From Pseudanabaena frigida (GTDB taxonomy: Bacteria; Cyanobacteriota; Cyanobacteriia; Pseudanabaenales; Pseudanabaenaceae), in assembly GCA_003242085.1 (NCBI GenBank), contig QBML01000014.1, positions 229,307 through 293,306 of the forward strand: a stretch of DNA of 64,000 nucleotides. The letters are read 5' to 3'. Under the pieces are notes generated by a model. It did no database searches, was not told where the DNA came from, and worked only from the letters and a program-made list of their open reading frames with translations. Shown piece by piece: positions 54,022 to 61,342 of the stretch (positions are counted from its first letter, which is position 1; each line of letters opens with the position of its first letter). The position numbers and the translations under genes are program-made.

Positions 54022-54390
54022 GTGCTTAAATCTAAGTTTTCAAATAAGGTTTTTCTCTCAAATGCAATGCTTTCAGCACTTGTTGTTGCATTTATAGCTG
54101 GCGGCTGTAATAGCAGTACAAATACTCCTGAAGCAGACAAATCTTCACCAACTTCATCACCTGTGGCGGCAGAGACTAAAACTGCTAAATCTAGCAAGAT
54201 TGACATAAATACAGCCCCGATCGCTGAGCTAGACAAGCTAGAGCTCCCAGGAACAAAGCCTTCGCTATCAGAAAGGATTCAAGCAGGCAGACCTTATAAA
54301 CAAAATGATGACCTTGTCACCAAAAAGGCGATCTCTGCTGAAGAATTCAAGCTAATTCAAAATTTAGTTACCACTGAAACAAAAAAGTAG
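54022..54390 (+). CDS. Lipoprotein with ComEA-like helix-hairpin-helix domain
   Basis: The 122-residue protein starts at a GTG. The lipoprotein signal ends IAGGC at about residue 29, then comes a Ser/Thr/Pro-rich linker to about 55. IDINTAPIAELDKLELPGTK is a ComEA-type HhH opening, and PSLSERIQAGRPYKQNDDLV with AISAEEFKLIQNLV completes the second hairpin. It is 7 bp upstream of the FTR1 permease gene, so they are co-transcribed. The domain normally binds DNA in ComEA; next to an iron permease it may instead be a structural or protein-binding unit, which is an open point. Confidence 0.75.
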   Translation: MLKSKFSNKVFLSNAMLSALVVAFIAGGCNSSTNTPEADKSSPTSSPVAAETKTAKSSKIDINTAPIAELDKLELPGTKPSLSERIQAGRPYKQNDDLVTKKAISAEEFKLIQNLVTTETKK

Positions 54391-54397
54391 GGAAAGT

Positions 54398-55342
54398 ATG
54401 GATTTTAGTGGCGCACTGCCCACCTTCCTGATTACCCTCAGAGAAGGAACAGAGGCAACTTTAGTTGTAGGAATAGTGTTGGCTTACTTGATGAAAGCAA
54501 ATCAAGCTACCTTGCAAAAATGGGTCTATTTAGGTGCTGCGGCAGGTTTATTTGCCAGTAGCATCATGGGTGCGATCGCCCAGAAACTGATTGGTGGTTT
54601 TAGTGGCACGGTCTATTATTTGACTAAGGGTATTTTTTCAGTGGCGGCGATCGTGATGCTGAGTTGGATGTTGATTTGGATGACTCAACAAGCCAAAACA
54701 ATGCGGCATCAAGTTCAATCTAATCTAGAAAGAAAAATTAATTCTGAAGAAACTCGCAAAGCAGGTTGGGGCGTATTTACTCTAATTGCTGTGGCAGTTT
54801 TGAGAGAAGGTGCTGAGACAGTTCTATTTATCATAGGCACATTATCACCAGATCAGACGCAATCAGGAATTGCTCAATATGCGCCAGCCATCGGTTGTTT
54901 TGCGGGAATTTTTGCAGCGATCGCGATTGGACTTACCATGTTTAAATTTGGTGTCAAGTTAAATATTCGTGTCTTCTTTCAAGTTTTGGGAGTCATCTTA
55001 TTACTGATTGTTTCGGGTTTGGTGATTACTTCTTTAGCAGCTTTCGATCTCGCTAATACGATTGATAAAGTCTTCAATCCAGTTACGCAATCCTATGAGT
55101 TTCTCGATCCACCACGTCGGGTAATTGAATGGTTCACACTTGGCTCACAGGTTACCGACACTTCATCAATCTTACCTGCTGACAAGTTCCCTGGAATTAT
55201 ATTCTCAACCCTATTTGGATATTCCGACAAGCTATACGCAAATCAAATTGTTAGCTATTGCATATTTATATCAACGATGGGAACTCTATATTTCCGTTCT
55301 TTAGAGGGTAAAAAGCTTTTTCCTTCACTCAAAAGCAAATGA
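54398..55342 (+). CDS. FTR1-family iron permease
   Basis: The 314-residue polytopic protein has about seven helices. The two FTR1 REGxE motifs are present: LREGTEATLVVGIVLAYL in the first helix and LREGAETVLFIIGTL in the fourth. They supply the acidic residues of the iron path. Members import iron with a ferroxidase partner (EfeUOB or Fet3-like). No ferroxidase gene is adjacent here; the only partner is the upstream HhH lipoprotein. Followed by the 29-bp hairpin at 55433-55493. Confidence 0.88.
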   Translation: MDFSGALPTFLITLREGTEATLVVGIVLAYLMKANQATLQKWVYLGAAAGLFASSIMGAIAQKLIGGFSGTVYYLTKGIFSVAAIVMLSWMLIWMTQQAKTMRHQVQSNLERKINSEETRKAGWGVFTLIAVAVLREGAETVLFIIGTLSPDQTQSGIAQYAPAIGCFAGIFAAIAIGLTMFKFGVKLNIRVFFQVLGVILLLIVSGLVITSLAAFDLANTIDKVFNPVTQSYEFLDPPRRVIEWFTLGSQVTDTSSILPADKFPGIIFSTLFGYSDKLYANQIVSYCIFISTMGTLYFRSLEGKKLFPSLKSK

Positions 55343-55432
55343 ATAACCCCGCCGCTCGCGTCGGGGCATCAAATTTTTTTTACAAGAATTTACTCACACC
55401 GCAGAGTGGTGGGGTATTTACCCTCTTAGTTA

Positions 55433-55493
55433 AAACCAAAACTAAAAAGTAGAGGCAGCGCTATGCACTGCCTCTACTTTTTAGTTTTGGTTT
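55433..55493. repeat. 29-bp hairpin (one G-U)
   Basis: Arms 55433-55461 and 55465-55493 pair over 29 bp around TAT. The core AGGCAGCGC/GCACTGCCT has one wobble. It separates the FTR1 gene from the next gene and lies in the longer reading frame that I reject for the latter. Confidence 0.85.
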
Positions 55494-55528
55494 ACAATCA
55501 ACCACTAGCGTCACGATCAAATTCAAAT

Positions 55529-57025
55529 ATGCAACTCAGTCCTCGCTTTAAATGGTTTTCTCAACCACTCGATCGCTATGCCATAGGGATGGTAGCCATC
55601 CTGAGTGTGGCGATCGCCATATTGTTGTGGGTGGGCGATCACACTTCTCCACAGGTGAGAGACTTTAGTTGGCAAAGTCAGAGAGTTGATGCCAACGATA
55701 CGTCATTTTCGTTAACTTTTAACCGCCCGATGAATCGGGAAAGCGTAGAGAAAAATCTTAAGTTCGACCCACCACTAGCAGGAAAAATTAGCTGGTCGTC
55801 GCGCCGCATGTCCTATACACCACTAGCACCTGCTACCTATGGCAAGAACTACACTATCAAGCTGGAAAATGCCTACGATCGCTTTGCAACTGAGTCTGAA
55901 AAAAAAATAGCGATCGAGCCATTTACTGGCAAATTTAGTACACCAAATCCAAGGTTTGCATATATTGGTTCGCAAGGTGAGGAAAAAGGTCGCCTTGTAC
56001 TCTACGATGTGCTACAAAAAGATAGGCGGATTTTAACACCACCTAATTTCACAGTTTTAGATTTTCGGATCTATCCTGATCGCCAAAGAATTCTATTCGG
56101 AGCGATCGAAACGGCGGGGCAAAGCTTACTTGACCAAAAACTCTATGTGGTAACGACAGGAATCGATCGCGAAGATCGTTTTGTGTCCATTCCACCAGAA
56201 ATAAAACCAATTCTCGGCAGTGATGACTATCAAAACTTTAAATTCGATCTCTCGCCCGATGGCAAAAACATCTTGGTACAGCGACTCAGTCGCCAGCAAG
56301 TCGGACGTTATGGACTCTGGCTTATCAAAGAAGGACAACAACCTCGATCGCTTGATAATCAGCCAGGAGGCGATTTTATGTTCACTCCCGACAGCGCGTC
56401 GGTGGCGATGGCTCAAGGCGAAGGAGTTGCGATTTTGCCTCTCGAACCGCAAGCCCCACCGTTGGACTTTCTCCCAAGATTTGGTACAGTTCTAAATTTT
56501 GGTAGGAGTGGGACACAAGCCGCCACGATTAAGTTTAATAAGGACTACACGCGATCGCTCTATTTAGTAAACAATCAAGGGTTGCAGAAAGAGCTTACTA
56601 AAATTGGTGGCTCCATTCTTGGTGCTCAGTTCGATCCTCAAGAAAAAACGATCTATTGCTTACTGACCGATGTTGAGCAAGATGCAGCCAAAAACATCTT
56701 CCGTGAGAAACCTTATCTCGCGGCGATCGATTTAGAATCTGCGCAACTGCGACGTATTCTCGAACTTCCATCTCAAAGAGAAATTCAATTTAATATATCT
56801 CCCGATGGACAATCAATCCTCTTGAATTCTGCAATTCCCAGCAATAACGATTCGTCTAACACTCAATCCATTTCCGAAGATTCCGCAAGGGCTTCGAGGA
56901 ACCCACGCACACCACAAGTCCCTACTCAATTAATCTTGTTATCCATTAGCAATTCTCAGAGCAGTAATTTACCGCAACCAGAAATGTTACCAATGTTCGG
57001 TACATTTCCACGTTGGCTGCCATAA
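55529..57025 (+). CDS. Membrane-anchored protein with Ig-like and beta-propeller-like regions
   Basis: The protein is 498 residues from the ATG at 55529 (MQLSPRFKWFSQPLDRYAIG). The frame upstream runs through a hairpin and is rejected. There is one N-terminal membrane helix (MVAILSVAIAILLWVG). Residues about 48-130 form an SbsA-type Ig-like domain (FSLTFNRPMNRESVEKNLKF, GKISWSSRRMSYTPLAPATY). The rest has TolB/WD40-like strands, each with Ser-Pro-Asp-Gly turns (FDLSPDGKNILVQRLS, FNISPDGQSILLNSA). It is probably extracytoplasmic and binds protein or carbohydrate; function not known. Confidence 0.78.
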   Translation: MQLSPRFKWFSQPLDRYAIGMVAILSVAIAILLWVGDHTSPQVRDFSWQSQRVDANDTSFSLTFNRPMNRESVEKNLKFDPPLAGKISWSSRRMSYTPLAPATYGKNYTIKLENAYDRFATESEKKIAIEPFTGKFSTPNPRFAYIGSQGEEKGRLVLYDVLQKDRRILTPPNFTVLDFRIYPDRQRILFGAIETAGQSLLDQKLYVVTTGIDREDRFVSIPPEIKPILGSDDYQNFKFDLSPDGKNILVQRLSRQQVGRYGLWLIKEGQQPRSLDNQPGGDFMFTPDSASVAMAQGEGVAILPLEPQAPPLDFLPRFGTVLNFGRSGTQAATIKFNKDYTRSLYLVNNQGLQKELTKIGGSILGAQFDPQEKTIYCLLTDVEQDAAKNIFREKPYLAAIDLESAQLRRILELPSQREIQFNISPDGQSILLNSAIPSNNDSSNTQSISEDSARASRNPRTPQVPTQLILLSISNSQSSNLPQPEMLPMFGTFPRWLP

Positions 57026-57076
57026 TCAGACAGCAGAATTTCAAGCTAAAATAAAATCAGATCTACAGAGGTAAAT

Positions 57077-57613
57077 ATGCCAGCGACATCAGTAATTAAG
57101 CGCCTCTTCACTGTCAAAGAATATTATCAAATGTTCGAGGCTGGGCTATTTGCTAATGGTGAGCGTGTAGAACTAATCAGGGGAGAAATCATTAAAATGT
57201 CACCCATTGGGAGAAGACATGCAGCTTGTGTAGATCGTTGTAATTATGTATTTGCAGCAAAGCTTGGTGGTAAGGTTTTAATTAGAATTCAGAATCCATT
57301 GTCTCTAGATAATACTTCTGAGCCTGAACCTGATGTACTTTTATTAAAATATAAAGAAGATTTCTATGAATCTGGTCATCCACAAACCGCAGATGTGTTT
57401 CTATTAATTGAGGTTGCTGACAGCAAGATTAATAGCGATCGCGAATTAAAGATTCCACTCTATGTTGAAGATGGTATTACCGAAGTTTGGTTGATTGATA
57501 TTAATAGTGCTTGTATAGAAGTCTATCGTCATCCAACTATTGCGGGTTATCAAGAAATCCAGAAATTCTATCGAGGGCAGAATTTATCTGTTCTTGCATT
57601 TCCTGATATTTAG
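57077..57613 (+). CDS. Uma2 family protein (PD-(D/E)XK fold)
   Basis: The 178-residue member of the Uma2/DUF820 family is greatly expanded in cyanobacteria. Visible motifs are YYQMFEAGLFANGERVELIR with GEIIKMSPIG, then the nuclease-like core SEPEPDVLLLK, IEVADSKINSDRELKIPLY and GITEVWLIDI. The E/D/E-V-K residues for metal binding are kept, so nuclease activity is possible but unproven for most members. AGAGGTAAAT precedes the ATG. The ketosynthase gene starts 11 bp after its stop. Confidence 0.9.
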   Translation: MPATSVIKRLFTVKEYYQMFEAGLFANGERVELIRGEIIKMSPIGRRHAACVDRCNYVFAAKLGGKVLIRIQNPLSLDNTSEPEPDVLLLKYKEDFYESGHPQTADVFLLIEVADSKINSDRELKIPLYVEDGITEVWLIDINSACIEVYRHPTIAGYQEIQKFYRGQNLSVLAFPDI

Positions 57614-57624
57614 TATTACAGTTG

Positions 57625-58782
57625 ATGAGATTTTGGGATAGAGAAGTTAATCAAACAGCAATTGTTGTTACGGGTATCGGTATGGTTACAGCGATCGCTA
57701 GCGATCGCGACAATACATGGCAGCAACTTTTAAAAGGCAAATCTGGCATTAAAGTCGATCCTCGTTTAAATATTCCAGTAGCTCATATTGATATAGTAGA
57801 AAGCTGGCAATCTAGAGCGCAGTGTTTTTTGGAAAAAGTGGTTTTAGAAGCGATCGCTAATGCGGATTTAGAACTTCCACTACCTAACTGTGCCGCAGTA
57901 ATTGGCTCTAGCCGAAGTAATCAAAGAGAATTAGAATTACTTCTCGATCATCCTGATAGGGGATTAATTCAAGATTATTGGTGGCATTGTCAATCAGCTA
58001 ATTTATCCGCTCAAATTGCACATTTATTACAGACGCAATCTCCTGTACTTGCCCCGATGGCTGCCTGCGCAACAGGGAATTGGGCGATCGCTCAAGCTTG
58101 CGAATTAATTCGTTCGGGGCAATGCGATCTGGCGATCGCGGCGGCGACTGATGCCGCGATTACCCCACTGACGATCGCAGGATTTCAAAAAATTGGCGTA
58201 TTAGCAAAAACAGGCGTATATCCTTTAAGTCAAGAGCGAGAAGGATTTGCCTTAGGAGAAGGCTCAGCGGCTCTGGTGCTTGAGTCTTTGGAGTCCGCAA
58301 GACGGCGCAACTGTCATATTTATGGCAGGGTTTTAGGATGGGGCATTACTAATGACGCTTATCATGCTACGAGTCCCGATCCGAATAACCGAATGGCTGC
58401 GATCGCGATCGAAGATTGTCTAGAGCGATCGCAAATAGCCGCCGCAGATATCGGATATATCAACGTTCATGGCACTGCCACGCAGCTAAACGATATTCGT
58501 GAAGCGCAACTAATCCAACAATTTTTTCCAAATAGTGCAGTTAGCGCAACTAAAGGTGCCACAGGTCATACCTTAGGTGCAGCTGGCATGATTGAAGCGG
58601 CATTTTGTCTATTAGCATTACGGGATCGCCTTTTACCGCCTTGTGTAGGAATGCAAACCCCTGCGTTTGACATACGCACGATCCTCGCAGCCGAGCCAGC
58701 GCCAGAGCTAAAATATACGCTCAACTTCAGTTTTGGCTTTGGTGGACAAAATGCGATCGTTGCCTTCGGTCAAGAATTATAG
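57625..58782 (+). CDS. Beta-ketoacyl-ACP synthase family protein
   Basis: The 385-residue thiolase-fold condensing enzyme starts at the ATG at 57625; a TTG just before it is rejected. The Cys-His-His triad is in MAACATGNWAIAQACE, INVHGTATQLND and KGATGHTLGAAG. It resembles KAS II (FabF) but is about 30 residues shorter at the N-terminus and in loops than the usual 415, so it is probably an additional, specialised ketosynthase rather than the main FabF. No ACP or other fatty-acid gene is adjacent. Its last codons form the left arm of a 22-bp hairpin. Confidence 0.87.
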   Translation: MRFWDREVNQTAIVVTGIGMVTAIASDRDNTWQQLLKGKSGIKVDPRLNIPVAHIDIVESWQSRAQCFLEKVVLEAIANADLELPLPNCAAVIGSSRSNQRELELLLDHPDRGLIQDYWWHCQSANLSAQIAHLLQTQSPVLAPMAACATGNWAIAQACELIRSGQCDLAIAAATDAAITPLTIAGFQKIGVLAKTGVYPLSQEREGFALGEGSAALVLESLESARRRNCHIYGRVLGWGITNDAYHATSPDPNNRMAAIAIEDCLERSQIAAADIGYINVHGTATQLNDIREAQLIQQFFPNSAVSATKGATGHTLGAAGMIEAAFCLLALRDRLLPPCVGMQTPAFDIRTILAAEPAPELKYTLNFSFGFGGQNAIVAFGQEL

Positions 58783-58818
58783 AGGTGACTCGATGCGTCA
58801 CCTCTATAATTCTTGACC
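58768..58818. repeat. 22-bp perfect hairpin made from the ketosynthase gene end
   Basis: Arms 58768-58789 and 58797-58818 are exact complements around TCGATGC. The left arm contains the last four codons and the stop of the ketosynthase gene, and the right arm is an inverted copy of them. Confidence 0.85.
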
Positions 58819-58868
58819 AGAATTCATGTACGATTCTATATTGCAACTATTTTCTGCCTGAGACGCTT

Positions 58869-59438
58869 GTGCCAAAACCGTTACAGCTAATGTGGGCTTT
58901 GTCTGGACTATTGTTAACAATTGCTAGCACTTTCATCCAACCCTCAATGCTCTTGCCATCCCTCACAGGTCAGGGAAATAATATTGCGATCGAATCTATC
59001 AGTGTGACGATGCAAATCGGTGCAGTGCTGCTGACGGGATGTCTTGGTGGACGGAACGCGGCACTTTTATCTCAGATTGCTTATATTACTTTGGGATTAA
59101 GTGGATTTGGGGTGTTTTATCAAGGTGGCGGACTTAGCTATCTCAAATCACCCGCTTTTGGTTATCTACTAGGATTTCTCCCTGGTGGGTGGCTTTGTGG
59201 ATTTCTTGCTTTTTTGCGCCCCCCAAGTCTAGAACGCATGGCAATCAGTTGTTTGGGAGGACTGTTAGCAATTCACCTTGTCGGTATTGTCTATCTGGTC
59301 GCCATTCAAATCCCTAACGTTAGCGCTATCCAAACATCATTTTGGCAATATTCTGTCCAAGTTTTGTCTGGTCAATTTTTAGTTATATGTGCCACTATCG
59401 TCATAGCAACAATTTCTCGTAAATTATTGTTTTACTAA
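58869..59438 (+). CDS. bioY: Biotin transporter BioY
   Basis: The protein is 189 residues from the GTG at 58869 (giving MPKPLQLMWALSGLL). The frame upstream to 58785 overlaps the 58768-58818 hairpin and is rejected. It is a six-helix S-component of the ECF transporter class: MQIGAVLLTGCLGGRNAALLSQ, QIAYITLGLSGFGVFYQGGG and GYLLGFLPGGWLCGFLAF follow the BioY pattern closely. It imports biotin alone or with an ECF energising module; none is adjacent. Confidence 0.9.
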   Translation: MPKPLQLMWALSGLLLTIASTFIQPSMLLPSLTGQGNNIAIESISVTMQIGAVLLTGCLGGRNAALLSQIAYITLGLSGFGVFYQGGGLSYLKSPAFGYLLGFLPGGWLCGFLAFLRPPSLERMAISCLGGLLAIHLVGIVYLVAIQIPNVSAIQTSFWQYSVQVLSGQFLVICATIVIATISRKLLFY

Positions 59439-59479
59439 CTGATGTTAGGCGGAAAGGCTTCCTTTGATAGCAAAAGCAT

Positions 59480-59544
59480 AGGACTGTACCCAAAAGATGA
59501 GATGCGGCGCGAAGCGCCACATCTCATCTTTTGGGTACAGTCCT
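59480..59544. repeat. 31-bp-stem hairpin, class A core
   Basis: Arms 59480-59510 and 59514-59544 pair over 31 bp with one mismatch. The centre is GCGGCGC-GAA-GCGCCAC, and ACCCAAAAG replaces the AACCCAAAT of other copies. It is preceded by TGATAGCAAAAGC, a weak form of the class A module. Confidence 0.85.
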
Positions 59545-59569
59545 AACAAGACTAGCGACAGCTATATAT

Positions 59570-59612
59570 CCAAAAGAGAGAGACAGCATCAAATGGTGTC
59601 TCTCTCTTTTGG
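59570..59612. repeat. 20-bp hairpin next to the class A copy
   Basis: Arms 59570-59589 and 59593-59612 pair with one mismatch around CAA. It starts CCAAAAGAGAGAGAC after a GCTATATAT sequence. It is separated from the previous hairpin by only 25 bp. Confidence 0.75.
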
Positions 59613-59724
59613 GAATAGATGAGAGCCACTACAAACCTTACTCAGGAAGTATTGTACCAATTGTAAATAATTGTTAAGGTAATTACATTGAATGTATTGA
59701 AATCTAATTGTGCAAGGTGAAACC

Positions 59725-59961
59725 ATGGAAACTAAATTTGACTTTAGCGGTAAAAATCTTTTCACTCCGATCGCCTTTCGTGAAGACTTTAATCAATTCG
59801 CACGCTTAAGCGAAACTCAGGCTTGGTCTCTTTTCTTTACTGCAAGTCGTGAAGACAGCGTACTAGGTTTTAGTGCTGTTACAGGAAAATTTTGGACTGG
59901 ATTTGTAATTGCGACAGTTGTTGAAGCAATTATCGGTACAGTAATTTTCCAAAGCTTCTAA
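59725..59961 (+). CDS. Small single-helix protein, possibly divergent HLIP
   Basis: The protein is 78 residues from the ATG at 59725; CAAGGTGA at good spacing favours it over the in-frame GTG at 59710. The soluble first half (FREDFNQFARLSETQAWSLF) is followed by one membrane helix near the C-terminus (TGFVIATVVEAIIGTVIF). The segment TGKFWTGFVIATVVEAIIG can be lined up with the HLIP motif NGR-AM-GF-E-G: Gly, Lys for Arg, GF and the Glu of the helix agree, but the Asn and the upstream Glu are not clear. If real it would be a chlorophyll-binding stress protein with altered ligands; otherwise an unknown small membrane protein. Confidence 0.6.
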   Translation: METKFDFSGKNLFTPIAFREDFNQFARLSETQAWSLFFTASREDSVLGFSAVTGKFWTGFVIATVVEAIIGTVIFQSF

Positions 59962-59981
59962 TTAAATAGATATCTTAATTG

Positions 59982-60138
59982 ATGTTACGTGGAAGAAATT
60001 CCTGCGATGGCATATTTTTACGGCTAGCAAGGGGGATGCTCCCACAATCTCCCAGTTTTTATGTAGGGACACGGCTTCCTATTGCTGCATAATTATGCTA
60101 GAGCGATAAGAGTTTTATAATTGCGTTCCACGTAACAT
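59982..60138. mobile_element. MITE-like element with 13-bp terminal inverted repeats
   Basis: ATGTTACGTGGAA at 59982-59994 is repeated in exact inverted form at 60126-60138. The 157-bp interval has no open frame of note. A related end, TGATGTTAGGCGGAA, occurs at about 59441. Target-site duplication is not evident, so mobility is inferred from shape only. Confidence 0.5.
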
Positions 60139-60182
60139 TAGATATTCCTTAATGCTGGAATTAATTTGATTGACTTTAAAAA

Positions 60183-60731
60183 TTAATTCTGTGAGCTACG
60201 CACATTCTTGATTAGCCAATTAAATTTTGCTTCAGCTAATTCTAAATTGCTGAGCATAGTCTGACCAAAGCCACCAAGATGTGATTCTAGATCGTCAACA
60301 TCGTATCCATACCCAAGTCTGCTTACCGTACCGCGTAGGCGATCTGAAAGGCAAAGGCAAATGGCACGATAAAATCGTGAGGAAAAGTTTGTATCCTGTT
60401 GCAGTTTGGCCAAAAGCTGAACTCTTGGTATAGATAAGACGATGCACTCTTCTAGCGATCGCACACTAGCGAGTGGTGGGCGAGTATCAATAAAGGAAAC
60501 TTCACCGACGATTTCTCCTTCTGCTATTCTCGCAAGTTCTTTTTGCTCCTGCGACTCAATAACGACACTAAACAAACCACTCACAACAATGTAAAGAGCT
60601 TCGCTAACTTGCCCTTCTCTGATTAATAGACGGTCGGGCTGGATAGTTTCCTTCTTACCTTTCTGGACAAACCAGTCAAGGTCGCTATTATTGAGTTCAC
60701 TAAAGAAAAGTAAAATTTTCTTCACTTTCAA
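60183..60731 (-). CDS. Cyclic nucleotide-binding domain protein
   Basis: The 182-residue protein has a single cNMP-binding fold at about 1-120. The start KETIQPDRLLIREGQVSEAL and the phosphate-binding-cassette region GEIVGEVSFIDTRPPLASVR have Glu/Ser and Pro-Pro in place of the RxA type of CAP (here PPLASVRS). A C-terminal helical part (FYRAICLCLSDRLRGTVSRL) follows but no helix-turn-helix is seen, so it is not an ordinary Crp/Fnr activator. The family is widespread in cyanobacteria as a single-domain sensor. A partner is not visible; the gene is isolated. Confidence 0.87.
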   Translation of the reverse strand: MKVKKILLFFSELNNSDLDWFVQKGKKETIQPDRLLIREGQVSEALYIVVSGLFSVVIESQEQKELARIAEGEIVGEVSFIDTRPPLASVRSLEECIVLSIPRVQLLAKLQQDTNFSSRFYRAICLCLSDRLRGTVSRLGYGYDVDDLESHLGGFGQTMLSNLELAEAKFNWLIKNVRSSQN

Positions 60732-61342
60732 CCTCTTTAACTGGATTAAACTTAAGAAGTCATATTTTTGCAGATTTTTTTGAGAAAAGGGTAATGCTGA
60801 TTAAAAAATTTAAGAAATCGTGATTTTATAGCAATATTTGTAGATCTTATATTGAAAGCTATGATACTTAGTAAAAATTAAAACCTAGAAGTAAGAGTTA
60901 ATACGAAGCTCAGCCTGTGACTTTTAGATTTTATGTATTAACAAAGTTGGCAATTTTTTTGAAATACCAAAATAAAAGTATCCACTTTTTTATATATTCT
61001 ATTTTTTTTTGGTTTCCTAGATGGTAGTAGCAATTAATAAGTAGTTATGTATCGATGCTAATTCATTTATGGAAATGGTAGAGGCTTCGACTGCGCTCAG
61101 CCAACAGTCTACGTTAACCTCAGTTCGGGTTAATTTCAAACTAGCTTCTAGAGAGGGTTCGCGGCGCGAAACCTTTCTAGGAGCTAAAACAGTAAAAACC
61201 TCGCGAAGCTAGGTTTTTACTGTTTTAGCTTTTAAAATTTTGTAGCTTATCCCGAACTCACGTTACATTAGCTGAGCGCAGTCGAAGCCTCTTTTATCTC
61301 ATTTAGGACTGCTATAAGAGCTATTTTGAGCGCTAATTACTA
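60732..61342. other. 611-bp intergenic region, AT-rich with a nested repeat block
   Basis: No gene is supported. 60732-61080 is plain AT-rich DNA that must hold the promoter of the cNMP-binding gene. 61081-61291 is a nested inverted-repeat block listed separately, lying downstream of pgi. Confidence 0.65.
61081..61291. repeat. Nested composite repeat (class C ends, MITE-like middle, inner hairpins)
   Basis: The outer arms 61081-61101 and 61271-61291 (GAGGCTTCGACTGCGCTCAGC and inverse) match exactly. Inside them a second imperfect pair contains CAGTTCGGGTTAA (left) and TTATCCCGAACTCACG (right). Inside that lie a near-palindrome 61148-61180 (CTAGAGAGG...CTTTCTAG) and a perfect 20-bp hairpin, 61182-61201 with 61211-61230. 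Three elements appear to be stacked into one another. Confidence 0.8.

Larger units (their letters stand above)
59439..59724. other. Intergenic region with two stacked hairpins and the HLIP-like promoter area
   Basis: These 286 bp hold no other gene. A sequence like the end of the 59982 element (TGATGTTAGGCGGAA) begins right after the bioY stop. The two hairpins 59480-59544 and 59570-59612 follow, then AT-rich DNA that should carry the promoter of the next gene. Confidence 0.6.

Noticed and set aside
57077..57613. Uma2 gene as a sign of a mobile element
   Set aside because: Uma2 genes are very numerous in cyanobacterial chromosomes, and no transposase or inverted ends flank this one.
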